Shown piece after piece: positions 22,290-35,000 of a stretch of 64,000 nt of DNA. The notes under the pieces were generated by a model. It did not search any database. It was not told the origin of the DNA and worked only from the letters and a program-made list of their open reading frames with translations. The translations under genes and the position numbers were made by a program. Positions within the stretch are counted from its first letter, which is position 1. Each line of letters starts with the position of its first letter. The stretch is taken from positions 2,604,001-2,668,000 of the forward strand of contig JAECYW010000002.1 of NCBI GenBank assembly GCA_023014335.1. Reading direction: 5' to 3'. Origin of the DNA: Galerina marginata. Its lineage: Eukaryota; Basidiomycota; Agaricomycetes; Agaricales; Galerinaceae.

Positions 22290-24430
22290 TCACGGAGCAA
22301 ATTTTGGGATATAGGTACTGCCGCTTTCATCATTCCGTTGTCCAGGAAGAGTAAAAGGAGTAGGTGGCATGCTAGGCGTTGGAGGCACCGTGAGGTCGCG
22401 CCGTCTCCATTTCCAAAAGCCAGCATTAGGACCGTTGGTAACAAAAGCTAGCGTCCAGCGAGATAAACCACGCAAAGAATCTGGTCGATGAATAGCGGTT
22501 GTAAGAAGTGTTGAGATGGACAAAATGAAAGCAAGTCTTTTCGCATCACGAAATGAGTTCAGGATTTACACAAAAGAAGACAGTGGAGAGAGACTAACCG
22601 CTCGGCCAACCTGACACCTTTGTTGCCGCTTTTTATCCAAGCATCGGGCAAGCAGGCCCTCACAGCACGCGGTAGAACATATAAAGCCATTTCGCCTCTC
22701 CTCCTTCCGTTTTCAATCCAGATGCTGCTACCGCACGTAAGACATCCAGCCATGACGCAGCCGTAAGGTCCATCCCAGAAGTCGTGTGAAACGTATGGGA
22801 AAAGCTTCGCTAACAAGAGCGAACGCGTAAGGCAGACAACGTACCAGTACAGACTAATGAAAGAAGAGAGAAAGGAGGCACTGCGGAGTGCGCCGAGGAG
22901 AGTTTCGATTAAGCGGTGTGGCCGCATGAGGCTTTGTGGGCGCGTTAATAAGACGGGAAGGAAATGAACCTGTAATCAGGATACGGATGCAGATCAGTAT
23001 ATCCCTCTTCTTCAAACGGTAAGATACTGACAGGAAGATAGATTGCCAATGCTTCAGTGAATCCCGTCATGGCCCTCAGGCACGCATTCGCCGTACAACT
23101 CTCTGTCAAACCCAAACTCGAGCCCACTTTCCCATGGAGAACTTCGCAGGGAAGACCACCTACTCCCGGCCTACTACGAACACCGAGCATCTTCCATGTT
23201 TCGTTCGCCACGGACCCACCATACGCTGGAAGCACAGCTGGGTCGCCCCATAGCGCAGGGTAACCGAGATCCATTGCACTGGCTTGGAGGAGGCCGGAAT
23301 GAAGAGGAGAGCCGGAGAGGTAGGACCACTTGCCAGCTCTGACATGTTGTAGAACCTGCACTATTCGGCCGTCGAGATTGGCGAGTGTACTGATCCATTT
23401 CACGTATGACCGAGGGAGTCTATGTGGACCCAGGTAGGAATATGTACAAAATCAATAGGGTCGCGATAACCGTACCTCTGAGGCTCATAGAAGAAGCACC
23501 ACATTATTCTGTGCATTTCAGGATCGCATTGCAAGTCAGCAAATCAGATCGACCACAGCTGGAAAACCTAAATACCTTGCACTACAAGCCCAGAATACAA
23601 ATGCATCCACTTGCGACGTCCATTTCTGGCGCATCTTGTTCTCTCTTCTGATCTTCTCTTTTTCCAATTTATCGTACATGGGCCGAGGTCCAGGAGAGTG
23701 TGCATGGTCATAGTCAACACGAGGGGTAGGAATAGGTTTCTGCAGTATAAATAATTGCACGATGGAGTCTACTGCGCGTACGAGAAGCAGTAGTGTCAAG
23801 TCGAGCGTGGGGGAGGTACGGTCCAATATGTTTGCTCTGTTCGAGGTGTGTGACGAAGATAGCTCGTGGCGCGAAGCTCGTAGTTGAAACGTTCGATTCC
23901 TCCCAGACTGGATGAGGAGAATCCCGACGGATGAGGACACAACATTGGATATGAAGGTCTGCTGTCCGGGGGATAAACCCAATAGGCGTTTCTTCAGGCT
24001 GCTAAAGACACCAATGACACAAGGTCCCGCATTGGTGAGATCCGCGCTCTGACCAGGTGGCTTCTTCTTCTCAGTTTGCAAGAGACTCCACAGATTCTGC
24101 CTGAGAGCAGCGCCACCCGCCACGGCGAGAGTAATGGCGAATGCGAACCCGTCATGACCGAGTTCATCGCCGCAGGATGCGCCTTAGCGCTGTTAGGCTG
24201 GTTCGTGACGATGAGCTGGCTTTCCTCGAAAAGAGAGCGAGGACGAAGGGGACGAGAGAAGGGCCGAGCGACAAGGAGAGGGCAAGGGCGTAGGTGCGTA
24301 GGGCAATCTGCGCGGGATGGGTTGGGTCATCAGAAAGAGAGGGGATGCGGTCAAGCCAGGATTGTTGGCGGGAGTGGGCGATGGGCTTCTCCTGGCTGCT
24401 GCGCGACATGGCTGCAGCTGATTCTGGCAT
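22290..24430 (-). CDS. TMEM135-like multispanning membrane protein with an apparent frame break
   Basis: The protein resembles the fungal TMEM135 family, linked in animals to peroxisomes and mitochondrial dynamics. The start at 24430 (MPESAAAMSRSS; an internal Met at 24409 is also possible) leads to HPAQIALRTYALALSLSLG and LTALRRILRR. The next homologous block, ELGHDGFAFAITLAVAGGAA, lies in a different frame with no plausible intron between them (about 24160-24168). Downstream exons contain LRQNLWSLLQ, an acidic/basic loop, a Cys block GSSLGLTESCTANACLRAMT, IYLPV, HFLPVLLTRPQSLMRPHRLI, SHDFWDGPYGCVMAGC, SSIWIENGRRRGEMALYVLP and a last hydrophobic segment. The stop is at 22290. The frame break could be a sequencing error, a short unusual intron or a real mutation, so function is uncertain. 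Confidence 0.7.
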
Positions 24431-24773
24431 GGGTGGATGCCGCGTCTATTGTCCTGCCTTGCTCGTCATGATGCTGGCTGGACACAGGGAGGCGCAACTC
24501 ACCTCTTATCGGTGCATGTGATATACCCAGAATAATCCCGAATAGTAAGAGGCTTCGCGAACCATTGTAAACAGACATTGTGCTATGGACAAGTTACATA
24601 TGTATAAACATTCGAGGCGATGGGTATAAACATTCAGCAGTACAAAGAGAAAAATCCAGAGAGATACAAAACATAGTACGTGTAGGTCAAACCGTAGCCG
24701 TCGCGTCCTCAGAACTTGCGCAAACTTGTACTAACTTCCGTTGGATGAAACACTAGTTTGGAGGGGCTTAGCA
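24431..24773. other. Intergenic between the TMEM135-like and DysF genes
   Basis: 343 bp, presumably the promoter of the TMEM135-like gene and the 3' end of the DysF gene. A minus-strand open frame from 24578 overlaps the TMEM135-like start in another frame and shows no family resemblance. Confidence 0.45.
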
Positions 24774-26202
24774 TCAGCACCCAACGGCTTCCCCAAACCC
24801 ACTGGCATAACTCCAAAAGTCGATCTCAGTGGAGCCGAATCCTACACCAAGGCCAACATTCAACTCGGTCAGGAGTCCTGCATGCGCGAGGAGTTTGAGA
24901 AACTGGACGCGCGACTCTGGGAAAACGAAGAGATGCAACAGGTGCTGGCCCTGTATCGTGAAGTAGAGGTCAATAGATATTCACGATCTAGCGACATTGA
25001 ACGCATACATGAATCCGAAGAACAGCAATGATGTGCTCTTTGGGTGCGATTGATACCCATTCTTTTGAGAGAATATCGGCAGCGGCAAGTTCTGAAGGTA
25101 AGGGATTGTCGTCTTCTGTCCATTGCTTCTCCCGTCGCTTGCCCTTGTCACCAGGATCGAGAAATTTTTGCTTGTGTTCTGGGTGGTAGAACCCTAACCA
25201 GAGTTTCCACAGGTCGAGTTTACGACCATCTCGACCGAAGTGCTTCATAAGACGGCGGCAGCGCTGCCAATCGCCTTCGGGGTCACCCAACCAAACTTCA
25301 TCTGGGTCAATATGATCCCATTCTGTAATGTCGGTGTGGTGGGTAATAACGGAAGGAGGAAAAGAAGAAGCCACAGATAGGCGGTGGGGCAATTTGCTTG
25401 AAGCTCTGGTGCTAGGCGCTAGGGATCCGCCATAGCCTTCTGTATCTTCCTTCTTGGGCTTAGCAGGACGGACCATCAGACGAATCCAGCGGCGTCTCCT
25501 GACCCATCCTCCAGCATTAAAAGAGCCAATTTGGGCACGCCAATTGTGCTTTCTAAATATCCAATTATACTCAAAGCCATCGTGCTGTACTTCACCACTG
25601 TCCGTGCGCATGTCAATCATCCAAGCGCGGGAAACCCAACGCCAGTTGCCGTCTGGGAGCGGGTAGCTCTCGAGAGTAATAGGGGGCTGCTTGGAACGCT
25701 TGAGGGAGGCACTCGGAATAGTGAAAGACGAAGGGTCAGATGGTAAAAGCGAGAGGCTGGAATAATAGGGTATGGAAAAAAAGGTCAATCTACCGTGGCA
25801 TAGTCAGTTAATTAGACGAGAAACTGGTAGGAGTAAAGCTGACCCTCTCTGGTTTTCATATAGAACAGCCCATTCATAGCGGTCGGTGCATATGTCTTCC
25901 CCAATAAGAGCAGAGTTATCCAAGTCAATAGGGGTATCGTCAAGGCCTGAAACCTGTAATTCAGGGAGACTTTCTACAGCTGCGACGGATTGATCTGAAT
26001 CCGGAGACGACGGAGTTGCAGACGAGGAACGCAAGTTGGGGAGGGAAAAAAAGCGCGAGAAACGCGACTTTTTTGCAAATCGCTTCCTCGCTAATTCTGT
26101 TGCCTCTGTGTTGTTGTCTTGGATGAGAGAAAGTGGAGGAGGAGGGGTGGCCGCCGGGAAATGTTCGATTTCAGCGGGCGAGAGAACGAGCGGGGTGTCC
26201 AT
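24774..26202 (-). CDS. Peroxin/ferlin (DysF) domain protein
   Basis: The start at 26202 gives MDTPLVLSPAEIEHFPAATP. A basic Ser-rich segment and an acidic stretch precede YEWAVLYENQRG (DysFN start). After an intron come LTFFSIPYYSSLSLLPSDP, DGNWRWVSRAWMIDM, FEYNWIFRKHNWRAQIGSFN and GGWVRRRRWIRLMVRP, the DysF signature with its W..R and arginine pairs. After a linker a second conserved block follows: WDHIDPDEVWLGDPEGDWQR, FGRDGRKLDLWKLWLGFY, then EHIIAVLRIH spliced to GQHLLHLFVFPESRVQFLKL. The stop is at 24774. I see no transmembrane segment, unlike Pex23/Pex30-type peroxins, so it may be closer to soluble DysF proteins such as Spo73. The start is only 82 bp from that of HscB on the other strand. 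Confidence 0.8.
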
Positions 26203-26267
26203 GGGTGGCCTACGACATCGCCATGGGAGGAGGAGCTATGGTGTGACCAGTTAAATTTAGCGCGAAT

Positions 26268-26275
26268 TTACGTCA
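26268..26275. promoter_or_regulatory. CRE-like bZIP site in the DysF/HscB promoter
   Basis: TTACGTCA lies 10 nt upstream of the HscB start, within the 82-bp divergent promoter. On the minus strand it reads TGACGTAA, the same 8-mer as at 4910-4917 in another divergent promoter. Functional use is not shown. Confidence 0.35.
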
Positions 26276-26284
26276 TCTGACCCA

Positions 26285-27089
26285 ATGCTATCTCTGCTCC
26301 GACCACGAACTCTGCGCGTCCATCTCACGCGTCCTGCCAACCTCCGAGTCCCCCGTGCTCCCCGTCTCGTCCGTTTCCAGTCCGCCGCTCCTCGCTGTCC
26401 CTCCTGCTCGAGACCGTTGGCATCCAATCTGCCAGCCTGCACCTCATGCTGGTCCATTCAGCCGCTGCCATTCAATATCTCACACCATGAATTGTTCAGC
26501 ATTCCGTACAGCCCGAATCCTTTTGTCGTAGACCTACCAACCCTCAAGAACCGCTTCAGACAAGCGCAAGCTGCATGTCACCCGGACGCTTGGGCTTCAC
26601 GGCCGCCTGTGTGTCCCTATTCTCGCTGGTTGTCGTGTTGCTCATCCGTCGACAGAAAGAACAAGGTCTCGCACACACCCTTTCATCGCGCCTCAATGAA
26701 GCCTACCAGTCTCTTTTGCACCCTTTATCACGCGCAGAATATATTCTCGAGTGTAACGGTGTACACATATCCGAAGCTGACCAAGTACAGGACATGGAGT
26801 TCATGGTAAACATCATGGAAACTAGAGAAGCTATCGAGGATGCTACGGCGCAAGATAAAGTTCTCATTGATGAACTCACAGAAGCCAATGAAGGCGGGTC
26901 TTTTGTCGTGCACATTGGCTCTACAAATAATGCTGTTTGCCTCTAGCCGAAATTGCGCAGACAATCAGCAAATTGACGTCGCTGATTGAAAAGCAAGACT
27001 GGGAGAAGGTCAAGGCTGCCACCATTAGATTGAGATATTTACAAGGGATACAGAGGGCTACCAAGCAATGGATGGACCAGAATTTATAA
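26285..27089 (+). CDS. JAC1: HscB/Jac1 J-type co-chaperone of Fe-S cluster assembly
   Basis: Jac1/HscB presents the ISC scaffold to the mitochondrial Hsp70 for Fe-S cluster transfer. The start at 26285 gives an Arg-rich, Ser/Leu N-terminus that fits a mitochondrial targeting signal. Next is a tetracysteine motif (Cys38, Cys41, Cys52, Cys55, followed by Trp56). The J domain includes LKNRFRQAQAACHPDAW, with the HPD triad at residues 99-101. After an intron comes SRLNEAYQSLLHPLSRAEYI, a hallmark of HscB, then the C-terminal helical domain with EFMVNIMETREAIEDA and, in the last exon, AATIRLRYLQGIQRATKQW. The stop is at 27087-27089. The last intron needs a non-GT donor in the phase that fits, so that join is uncertain. 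Confidence 0.88.
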
Positions 27090-27435
27090 CCTGACATTCA
27101 ACTATAAAATAATGTCGGATGTAGAGAAATCACAATGGCGAGAGTTGAACGAGAGCTGCCCTCGGGAATACCCGACTAATTCAATTTTTTTTTTGGTTGG
27201 TCGCCCTGTGATTGATGAAGCTTGAAGTTCCAATGTTGCTTCCGTCTCTGAACTCTTCAGAGCACCATCTACGTCGCTGTGGACTCTGAAACGACTCAAG
27301 TACACAAACGACCTGTTGAATAGGTCTTTGGGTAGGTCGTTTGCAGGTCAGCCTTCTTGTGGTCTGCAAGCCACCTAATATTCATCGCAATCCGCGACCT
27401 GGCAGAAAGCAGTGCGCCGTTGCAGTAAATTCCGT
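27090..27435. other. Intergenic between HscB and the DExH helicase
   Basis: 346 bp between two genes on the same strand. It contains a T run at 27185-27193 and an ACGACCT/AGGTCGT pair at 27308-27341. No coding sequence is recognised. Confidence 0.45.
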
Positions 27436-30400
27436 ATGAGACTTGCTCTCCTTCTTTCGTCAAGGCGTCGCCTCATGCAATTCGACCCCGCTTCAAGGGC
27501 TATTTCTTCTGCTTCTGCTCTTACCTCCGCTACTGCTGCATCGTCATCTCAAGACCGCACCGACACCCGTCCAGGCATCAAACGCTCATTCTCGCAGCAA
27601 GCAGCACAGGCGTTATCTCCATCACCTAGCATCCAAGTCGCCCCACCGGCCAAATTGCCTCGCGGCCCCAACACCTCTGGTAATCCATCGCCGTTTTCTG
27701 CGGCGAGACGCCACTCTCCTCGGCGCTCCTCCATGTCGAGCAACCACAAGCATCGTCCACCCGAACCCGGTACGTCATCCTCCCAAAATTACCTTCATGC
27801 TGGGTCGTCGAGAGGCCCAAGAGGAGGGAAACGCGGAAAGAGAGGTGGTTCAGGCACAGGGAATCAACAACCAAGAGATTTGCTAGATGGTCCATATCAT
27901 ACCGAGCAGTATGTCGAACAAGAACACCACAAGTCGCCTTTACCTTTGAGGCCCATCGAAAGAGAAGCACCCAAGGGTCCTCTTAACAATTTCTATCAGG
28001 TTGCGAAAGGCAAACAACCCGAGTACATTTCACAGCAGGGCACGATAATGGACGGTAATCGTCTGGTTCGGATATGGAGGTGAATCACTTCAGTTCAAAT
28101 TCACGCCGTTTGTTGTACTCAGTAGTGCGTGATTAGGACTACCGTCCAGCTCGATATTGAACCTCCAATTACTGGTATAGGCGATCATGCAGATAAGAAA
28201 GAATCGGCTGCGTTGTCAGCTCTATCCGCTCTTTATCAGTTGCAAGAATTGGGTATTGTGAGCTTTTTTTACAATCTCCACTTTCAGATAATTTAATACA
28301 TCCTTCCATCAAGCTCAATGATCCTAAGAAGCTGGCGCCCTCCAACAGGCCGGAACCACCAACGACGGAAGCGACATTATCAGATGGAACGGCTGTCCGA
28401 TACGAACAAGCTCGAAGTTTCATGGACTACTATTGTCGGAAGTTTAACTTTGGCCAACCAGACCTCGAATTCGTGCTTACGCGCTCTGAGGTTTGGGAGG
28501 CTATCATGACTGTTGGCGGGCGGAGAATCGGACTGGGTGCTGGATCCACCAAAAAAGCAGCTCAGACGACCTGCTTCCTCGACGTCACCAAGTACCTGGA
28601 GACATGTGACCCGGGACTGTGGAAGACGTATTTGGAGGCTGCGAAGACAGGTAAAGATCTCGGCATGGCTCCCAAGGTCGCTTTCCAAGTAAGTTCTGGT
28701 CTCGAAGATGCGATTGCAGATATCAGTGACGATATCCGGAAAATGAATTTGTATCGGAACCGTCCTTCCAGAGTCGCCATAGGACCGGAACCGACTCTGT
28801 CGGCTGAGACGTACAACATTAGGCAAAGGCGAAACTTCCAGCACATCATAGCAGCAAAGTCGAAGCGACTGCTCGAGCGCAGGCAGGCGTATCTGGTCGA
28901 TCAGAAGATGGAACGCATGCGCAAAGCCCGGATGTCACTTCCTGTATATACGCAAGCCAAGGAGGTACTGTCGCATATTGACAAGAACGACGTTACAATT
29001 TGTATGGCTGCCACTGGCTCGGGAAAGACGACCCAGATCCCACAGATGATTTTGGACGAGTACATTGACCGAGGGGAAGGCGCGAAGTGTAACATCATTT
29101 GCACACAACCTCGCCGGTTGGCCGCTATCAGTGTTGCAGACCGTGTCGCGAAAGAACGAGACGAGAATGTGGGTCAGTCGATTGGTTATCATGTCCGTTT
29201 TGAGTCCAAGCTTCCCGAATCGGACGGGTCGGTCACCTTTTGTACCACTGGTGTCTTCCTGAAGCGTCTACAGTCAGTGCTTTCAAACCAGGACGGTCAT
29301 GGAAGAGGAAACAACTTCGACGATGTTACACATATTATTGTCGATGAAGTCCACGAACGGGACGTCGACACAGATTTACTCTTGGTCGTTCTGAAGCAAA
29401 TCATGGCAGAGAAGAAGAAGAAAAATCAATCGTTCAAAATTGTCCTAATGAGTGCCACCATTGATCCTACTCTATTCCAACAATACTTCACAGACGATTC
29501 GGGTGCCCCTGCGAGCGTGATCACCGTTCCTGGAAGGTCGTTCCCAGTAACAAAACATTTCATGGATGATTACGCCCCCAAATTATTGACGGGCCCTATG
29601 CGCTGGGTGGCAGAACAAGACAATGTTTCCAAATATCTCTTCAAGGAACTCGGTTCAACAGGTGCATTAAAACTGGGTCTTCGTCCGCCTAAAGCAGAGG
29701 TTCGACTTGACGAACTTGAGCTGCCCTACCCTTTCATTGCTGCCACAATTGCCCACGTTCTAGAGTCGTCCGATGACGGCCATGTCCTGGTCTTTCTTCC
29801 AGGATGGGAAGAAATAGTCGCTACGCAGCGGGCTCTCTTGCAAGCCTCTCGGACCTATGAAAATCAACTTTAATTCACCAAAGTACACGCTTCACCTTCT
29901 ACACTCTTCTATCCCCCTGGCGGAGCAACAAGCCATCTTCGAACCCCCCGCCCCAGGCGTCCGTCGGATTATTTTGGCGACAAATATCGCGGAAACGTCG
30001 ATCACAATTCCCGACGTCGTATACGTTATAGATACAGCCAAGATCAAAGAGCAGCGCTACGATCCCGATAGGCACATGTCGTCTCTTGTATCGGCCTGGG
30101 TTGGGTCGTCCAACTTGAACCAGCGAGCAGGGCGTGCAGGACGTCATAGATCCGGAGAATATTTTGGTATTCTGAGCAAACAACATGCAGAGGGGCTCTT
30201 TCCTTATCAGACAGTAGAAATGAAACGCGTCGACCTGAGTAATGTCGTTATGCATGTCAAGGCCTTGAATTTCCCTGGCATGACTGTGGAGGAGGTTTTG
30301 GCTGCTGCCATTGAGCCCCCGGATCCTGCCCGAGTCGAAGCCGCAATGAAAGACCTCCAGATGGTCGGTGCCCTTGATTCCGAGAAGAATCTGACCTCTC

Positions 30401-31702
30401 TAGGCAGAGTGCTTCTACAGCTACCGGTAGATGCCCAGATGGGCAGATTGGTGTTATATGGCAGTTTCTTCCGATGCTTGGACAGTGCTTTGACACTGGC
30501 AGCTATACTGTCGAATCGGGATCCTTTCGTGTCGCCAATGCATTTGAAGCAACAGGCCCAGCAGAAGAAAGACTCCTGGACTCCGGAGGGTTTCAGATCT
30601 GATGCCCTTGCTACTCTGCGGGCCTTCAACGCCTGGTGGGCCATGCAATCACGCGGCGAATATATCAGCGCAAACCGGTTCTGCGTCGATAATTTCTTGT
30701 CCAAACCAACATTGCTGACCATTCAAAAAGTCAAGGCGCACCTTTTGCAATCTCTCTATCGTGCAGGCGTCATCGAAGTTTCAGCTGGAGGACAATTTGG
30801 TGGTTCAATGAATGTGGATGTTGCGGCAAGGAACTTTGATCGTTCCCAACGCCCTAAATGCAAATGGCGATTCTCTTCCGCTCTTAGCAGCGCTAATTGC
30901 AATCGCCTGTCAGCCGAAGTTTGCCGTTCGTTCTGGGGAGAGAACGTACAGAACGTCTACTGATAAGGTATTTTGCTTGGTTCTTCCTTTGCTAAGCAGC
31001 CTCTTATTCAATTGCCCAAATTAGATTGCTATTATCCACCCATCAAGCGTTAACCACAGGAAGCGCGAAATGACCCAAAATGGTGCCCCTCCTGATGAGA
31101 AGCAGTTGTACGCATTTGCTGACAAGCGAAGGAACGATTCAACACCGGGGTCTGGACAAACATATCTTGTCACGACTACCCGATTAGACCCATTGTCGTA
31201 TATTCTGTTCGGTGCATATCAGGTGGAAGTCGTGGAGCGTGGATTGGAGTGCGACGACTGGCTTCCGATAATAGGAGATGTGAGGGTGCTGGACGACGTA
31301 CAACGTCTGAAAAAAGCTATGGAGGCTTGCATGCTCCGTGTATTCGAAGGCATCACGATGAGTCGCCAACGCAAGGGACAGAAACTTCCTGTCCTGCCCC
31401 GCGAGGAAGAGGATGAATTTGAATCTAGTGATGAAATTGAGACGACAAAGAGCTACACTCTTTCTAGCGAAGAAATCAGGGAATTGGATCTCATGACGAG
31501 GGATGTTGTCAGTCTACTGAATCGCTACAGCGATGAGCGGATCGCGAGCCAGTCCCGTCAGCATTCCAGAGCAGCAACCCCTATAGGATCGCCTTTTTCG
31601 TCATCTACGCGTCTGCCTGGAGGTGGTTCAGTCTCTGGATATTCAACACCCAGTTTTAATCAGTCACGACCAGGAACACCTAGTCGTTTCCGCAGGTTTT
31701 GA
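27436..31702 (+). CDS. DExH-box RNA helicase with dsRNA-binding modules (YLR419W/DHX36-like)
   Basis: The start at 27436 is followed by a long Ser/Pro/Gly/Arg-rich disordered N-terminus. A first dsRBD-like module begins PLNNFYQVAKGKQPEYI and is spliced to VQLDIEPPITGIGDHADKKE. A second contains MDYYCRKFNFGQPDLEFVLT and GRRIGLGAGSTKKAAQTTCF. The helicase core follows: AATGSGKTTQIPQMI (motif I, near 29010-29050), CTQPRRLAAISVADRVA, DEVHERDVDTDLL (motif II, near 29343), LMSATIDPTLF (motif III), NIAETSITIPDVVYV, and LNQRAGRAGRHRSGEY (motif VI). HA2 and OB-fold regions end the protein, which finishes with a Ser-rich tail at 31702. The DEVH box and the dsRBDs place it with the DHX36/MLE-type helicases that act on structured RNA. 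Its target cannot be read from sequence. Confidence 0.92.
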
Positions 31703-32079
31703 GTTCGGGTAGTTAGAGGATGGCTAATGGGACATATAGTACCTTATTTTTATTACTAGTCTTGCACTCGATAAATATTTGTGCCCCTCACAATATAATA
31801 TATTCTAGATGAGTTGCCGTCATTTGCTAGCTTAAAATCTGATTTGGGTCCAATGCAGATCTCCCACTTAGTCAGCTTTGAGTTTGGTCATAGAGATTCA
31901 AAGTAACCTCGTTCGGCTTTCAGTGTTCGATCCTCCGTATTCAATTTCTTGGTTTCTTATGGACCACCTATCATAACACCACCCACATTCACTTGTCGCT
32001 AACAACCTTGTCAAATCCCGCAAAACCTATCTCAATCTCAATCCCGTTTTCAAACGCTGTCCCCCCAATCAAGCTCAAG
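31703..32079. other. Intergenic between the helicase and AP-2 alpha
   Basis: 377 bp, AT-rich at first (3' end of the helicase transcript) and C/T-rich close to 32080, as expected for a fungal promoter and leader. No gene is recognised. Confidence 0.45.
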
Positions 32080-35000
32080 ATGGCGACCAGTATGCGTGGA
32101 CTCACTCAGGTGGGATGAAATAATACCGCATTTGAGAGATGATGCTCAGACAACACCCAGTTCATTGCGGATATTCGAGGAGCGAGAGTCAAGGAGCTCG
32201 AAGAGAAGAGAATTAACAAGGAGATGGCCAATATCCGCAAGAAATTCAAGGGTAGGCAAGAGTGCCTTTGTAGTATTCCTCCAGCTTTTTGATGTCAATT
32301 TGTAGACGGAAACTTGGATGGATACCAGAAGAAGAAGTAAGCCCGTCGACTTTCACTGTTGTTCACTTCTGACTAATATCCTAGATATGTAGCAAAGATC
32401 ATCTTTACATATATCCTGGGTTACAAAGTCGATGTCGGACATATGGAGGCTGTTAACCTCATTTCGAGTTCAAAGTATAGTGAAAAACAGATAGTGATAA
32501 CCTTTCTTTCTACATGTTATTTTTTCTTACTCGACTGTTTGAAGGGTTATCTCGCTGTTACCCTTCTCATGCATGAGAACTCCGACTTCCTGCGCCTGGT
32601 CGTCAATTCAATTCGCAAGGATTTAGACTCTAATCACGAAGTCGATAACTGCCTTGCATTACATGCAATAGCCAACGTTGGTGGAAGCGAGATGGCTGAG
32701 GCTCTTGCTGAAGACGTGCATCGGTTACTCATATCACCGTAGGAGTCACATTCCCTGGATGCAATCAATCTCTCATAAATTTGACAGCACTTCCCAGAAC
32801 TTTGTAAAGAAAAAGGCTGCATTAACTCTTTTGCGACTGTACAGGAAACACCCCGAAGTCATACCTGCTGCAGAATGGGCCCTTAGAATTGTATCAATAA
32901 TGGATGACCAAGATTTGGTGACTGAACATATCACAATAAATTCTTGAGCTCTGTTTAAATAACTTCGCAGGGTGTGGTAATCTGCGTGACAAGTCTGGTT
33001 ATGGCACTGGCCCAGGATCATCTGGATCCCTTTGCCGTCTGTTATACGAAAGCTGTGGATCGATTAAACCGCGTATGTCGATTTTGCTCTACGCTTTTGC
33101 ATTCCTTTTTTTTATGGTGTTGTAGCTCGTTATCGAACACGAATATTCTGCTACATATGCATATTACAAAGTTCCTTCACCTTGGCTCCAAGTGAAACTC
33201 CTCCGGTTGTTACAGTATTACCCCCCTTCTGGCGAGTTTCTTATTATTACCTACTCTGCACGATGTCTAAACCACCTACAGAGGACCCGACGATTCAATC
33301 TGTTCTTCACCAAGTGCTACAGACAATCATGAATAACTGTGCTGAACCGTCGCGTAATGTTCAGCACAATAACGCTCAACATGCAGTATTATTCGAGGCC
33401 ATAGGGCTCGCTATTCATCTGGATACAAACTCTCCTTTGGTCGGTACCGCTGCTGTTCTCCTTGCACGCTTTATTTCGTCCAAAGAAACCAATGTCAGAT
33501 ACTTGGGCTTGGACACAATGGCGCATCTAGCCGCCCGAGCTGAATCATTGGAACCGATAAAGAAGCACCAGAACACCATCATCCTATCCCTTCGTGATAA
33601 AGATATATCTGTGCGACGCCGAGCCTTGGATCTCTTGTACAGCATGTGTGATGTGGATAACTCGGAGCTCATTGTGGGCGAGCTTCTGAGATATCTGAGG
33701 GTTGCAGATTATGCACTGAGAGAAGAAATGGTGCTTAAGATTGCGATTCTCACGGAGAAATATGCCAATTCATATAAATGGTATGTCGACATGATTCTCC
33801 AGCTCATTAGCACGGCTGGAGAACATGTTGGTGATGAAGTATGGTATCGAGTTGTTCAAATCGTTACAAACACCGAAGACCTACAAGAGTATGCTGCAAA
33901 GGCTGTCTTTGAACACCTCAAATCTCCTTCAACGCATGAAAGTCTTGTCAAAGTTGGAGGTAAGCCGCCTCCCTTTTTCAGTGACTCGATTCTTAAGATC
34001 TGGTAGGTTACATCCTTGGTGAATATGGCCATCTAGTTGCCAATGAACCTGGATATAGTCCGGCCGAACAATTTCAATTGCTCCACTCCAAATCTCAATT
34101 CTGCGTGGCTGCTACTCGCGCACTTCTTCTGTCAACTTACATCAAGTGGGTGAATGTATTCCCTGAAATCAAACCCCAACTGCTAAACATTTTCGAACGA
34201 TACCGCCACGTTCTTGATGCTGAGCTGCAACAACGCGCTTGTGAATTCTATGCCTTGGCTTCGCGACCAGATGAGGACGAATACCTTCAAAATATCTGCG
34301 AAGAAATGCCACCCTTCCCTCCTCGAGTCAGCGCCTTATTGGGGAGCCTGAACCGTAAACACGGCGATACTGGCGATAAACGAACCTGGGTTCATGGAGG
34401 AAAGGAGGCTAACTTGGACCGAGAAATCACGAAACGTAAAACGCTCATGGTGGATCTGGCTGGGAACGACAATACCGTAACAAGCCAACCAACTGGCCAA
34501 GACATCATGAACTCTTTGGCGGGTTTAGATTTATCAGCCTCACTTAATCCTCCTTCTTCTCTGCCCCTACTGGGCATTGCAGACAAAACACCTCGCTTGA
34601 CCTCTGGTCCCAATGTGGATCGATGGTTCGAAAAATTGACGTACACTGCCGAAGGAGTTCTTTATGAAGATGTACAAATTCAAGTGGGCATTAAATCCCG
34701 ATACCAGGGTCATATAGGACAGCTAGCTGTCTACCTGGGGAACAAAGTCGATGCTCCCCTCACTTCCTTCACTGCGACATTGCATGTCGAGGATTCGGAT
34801 GCGCTCTCTGTCTCTTTTGCCAAAATACCCCCGAGTACAATTGCTCAGCGAAGTCAAACGCAGCAACTATTGCATGTGGAGTGCAAGAAAGTGTTTACAA
34901 AACCGCCCATCTTGACTATGTCTTTTTTGGCCGGTTCACATCAAACTATTTCCATACGACTCCCAATTGTCCTGACCAAATTTTTCGAACATGTGAAACT

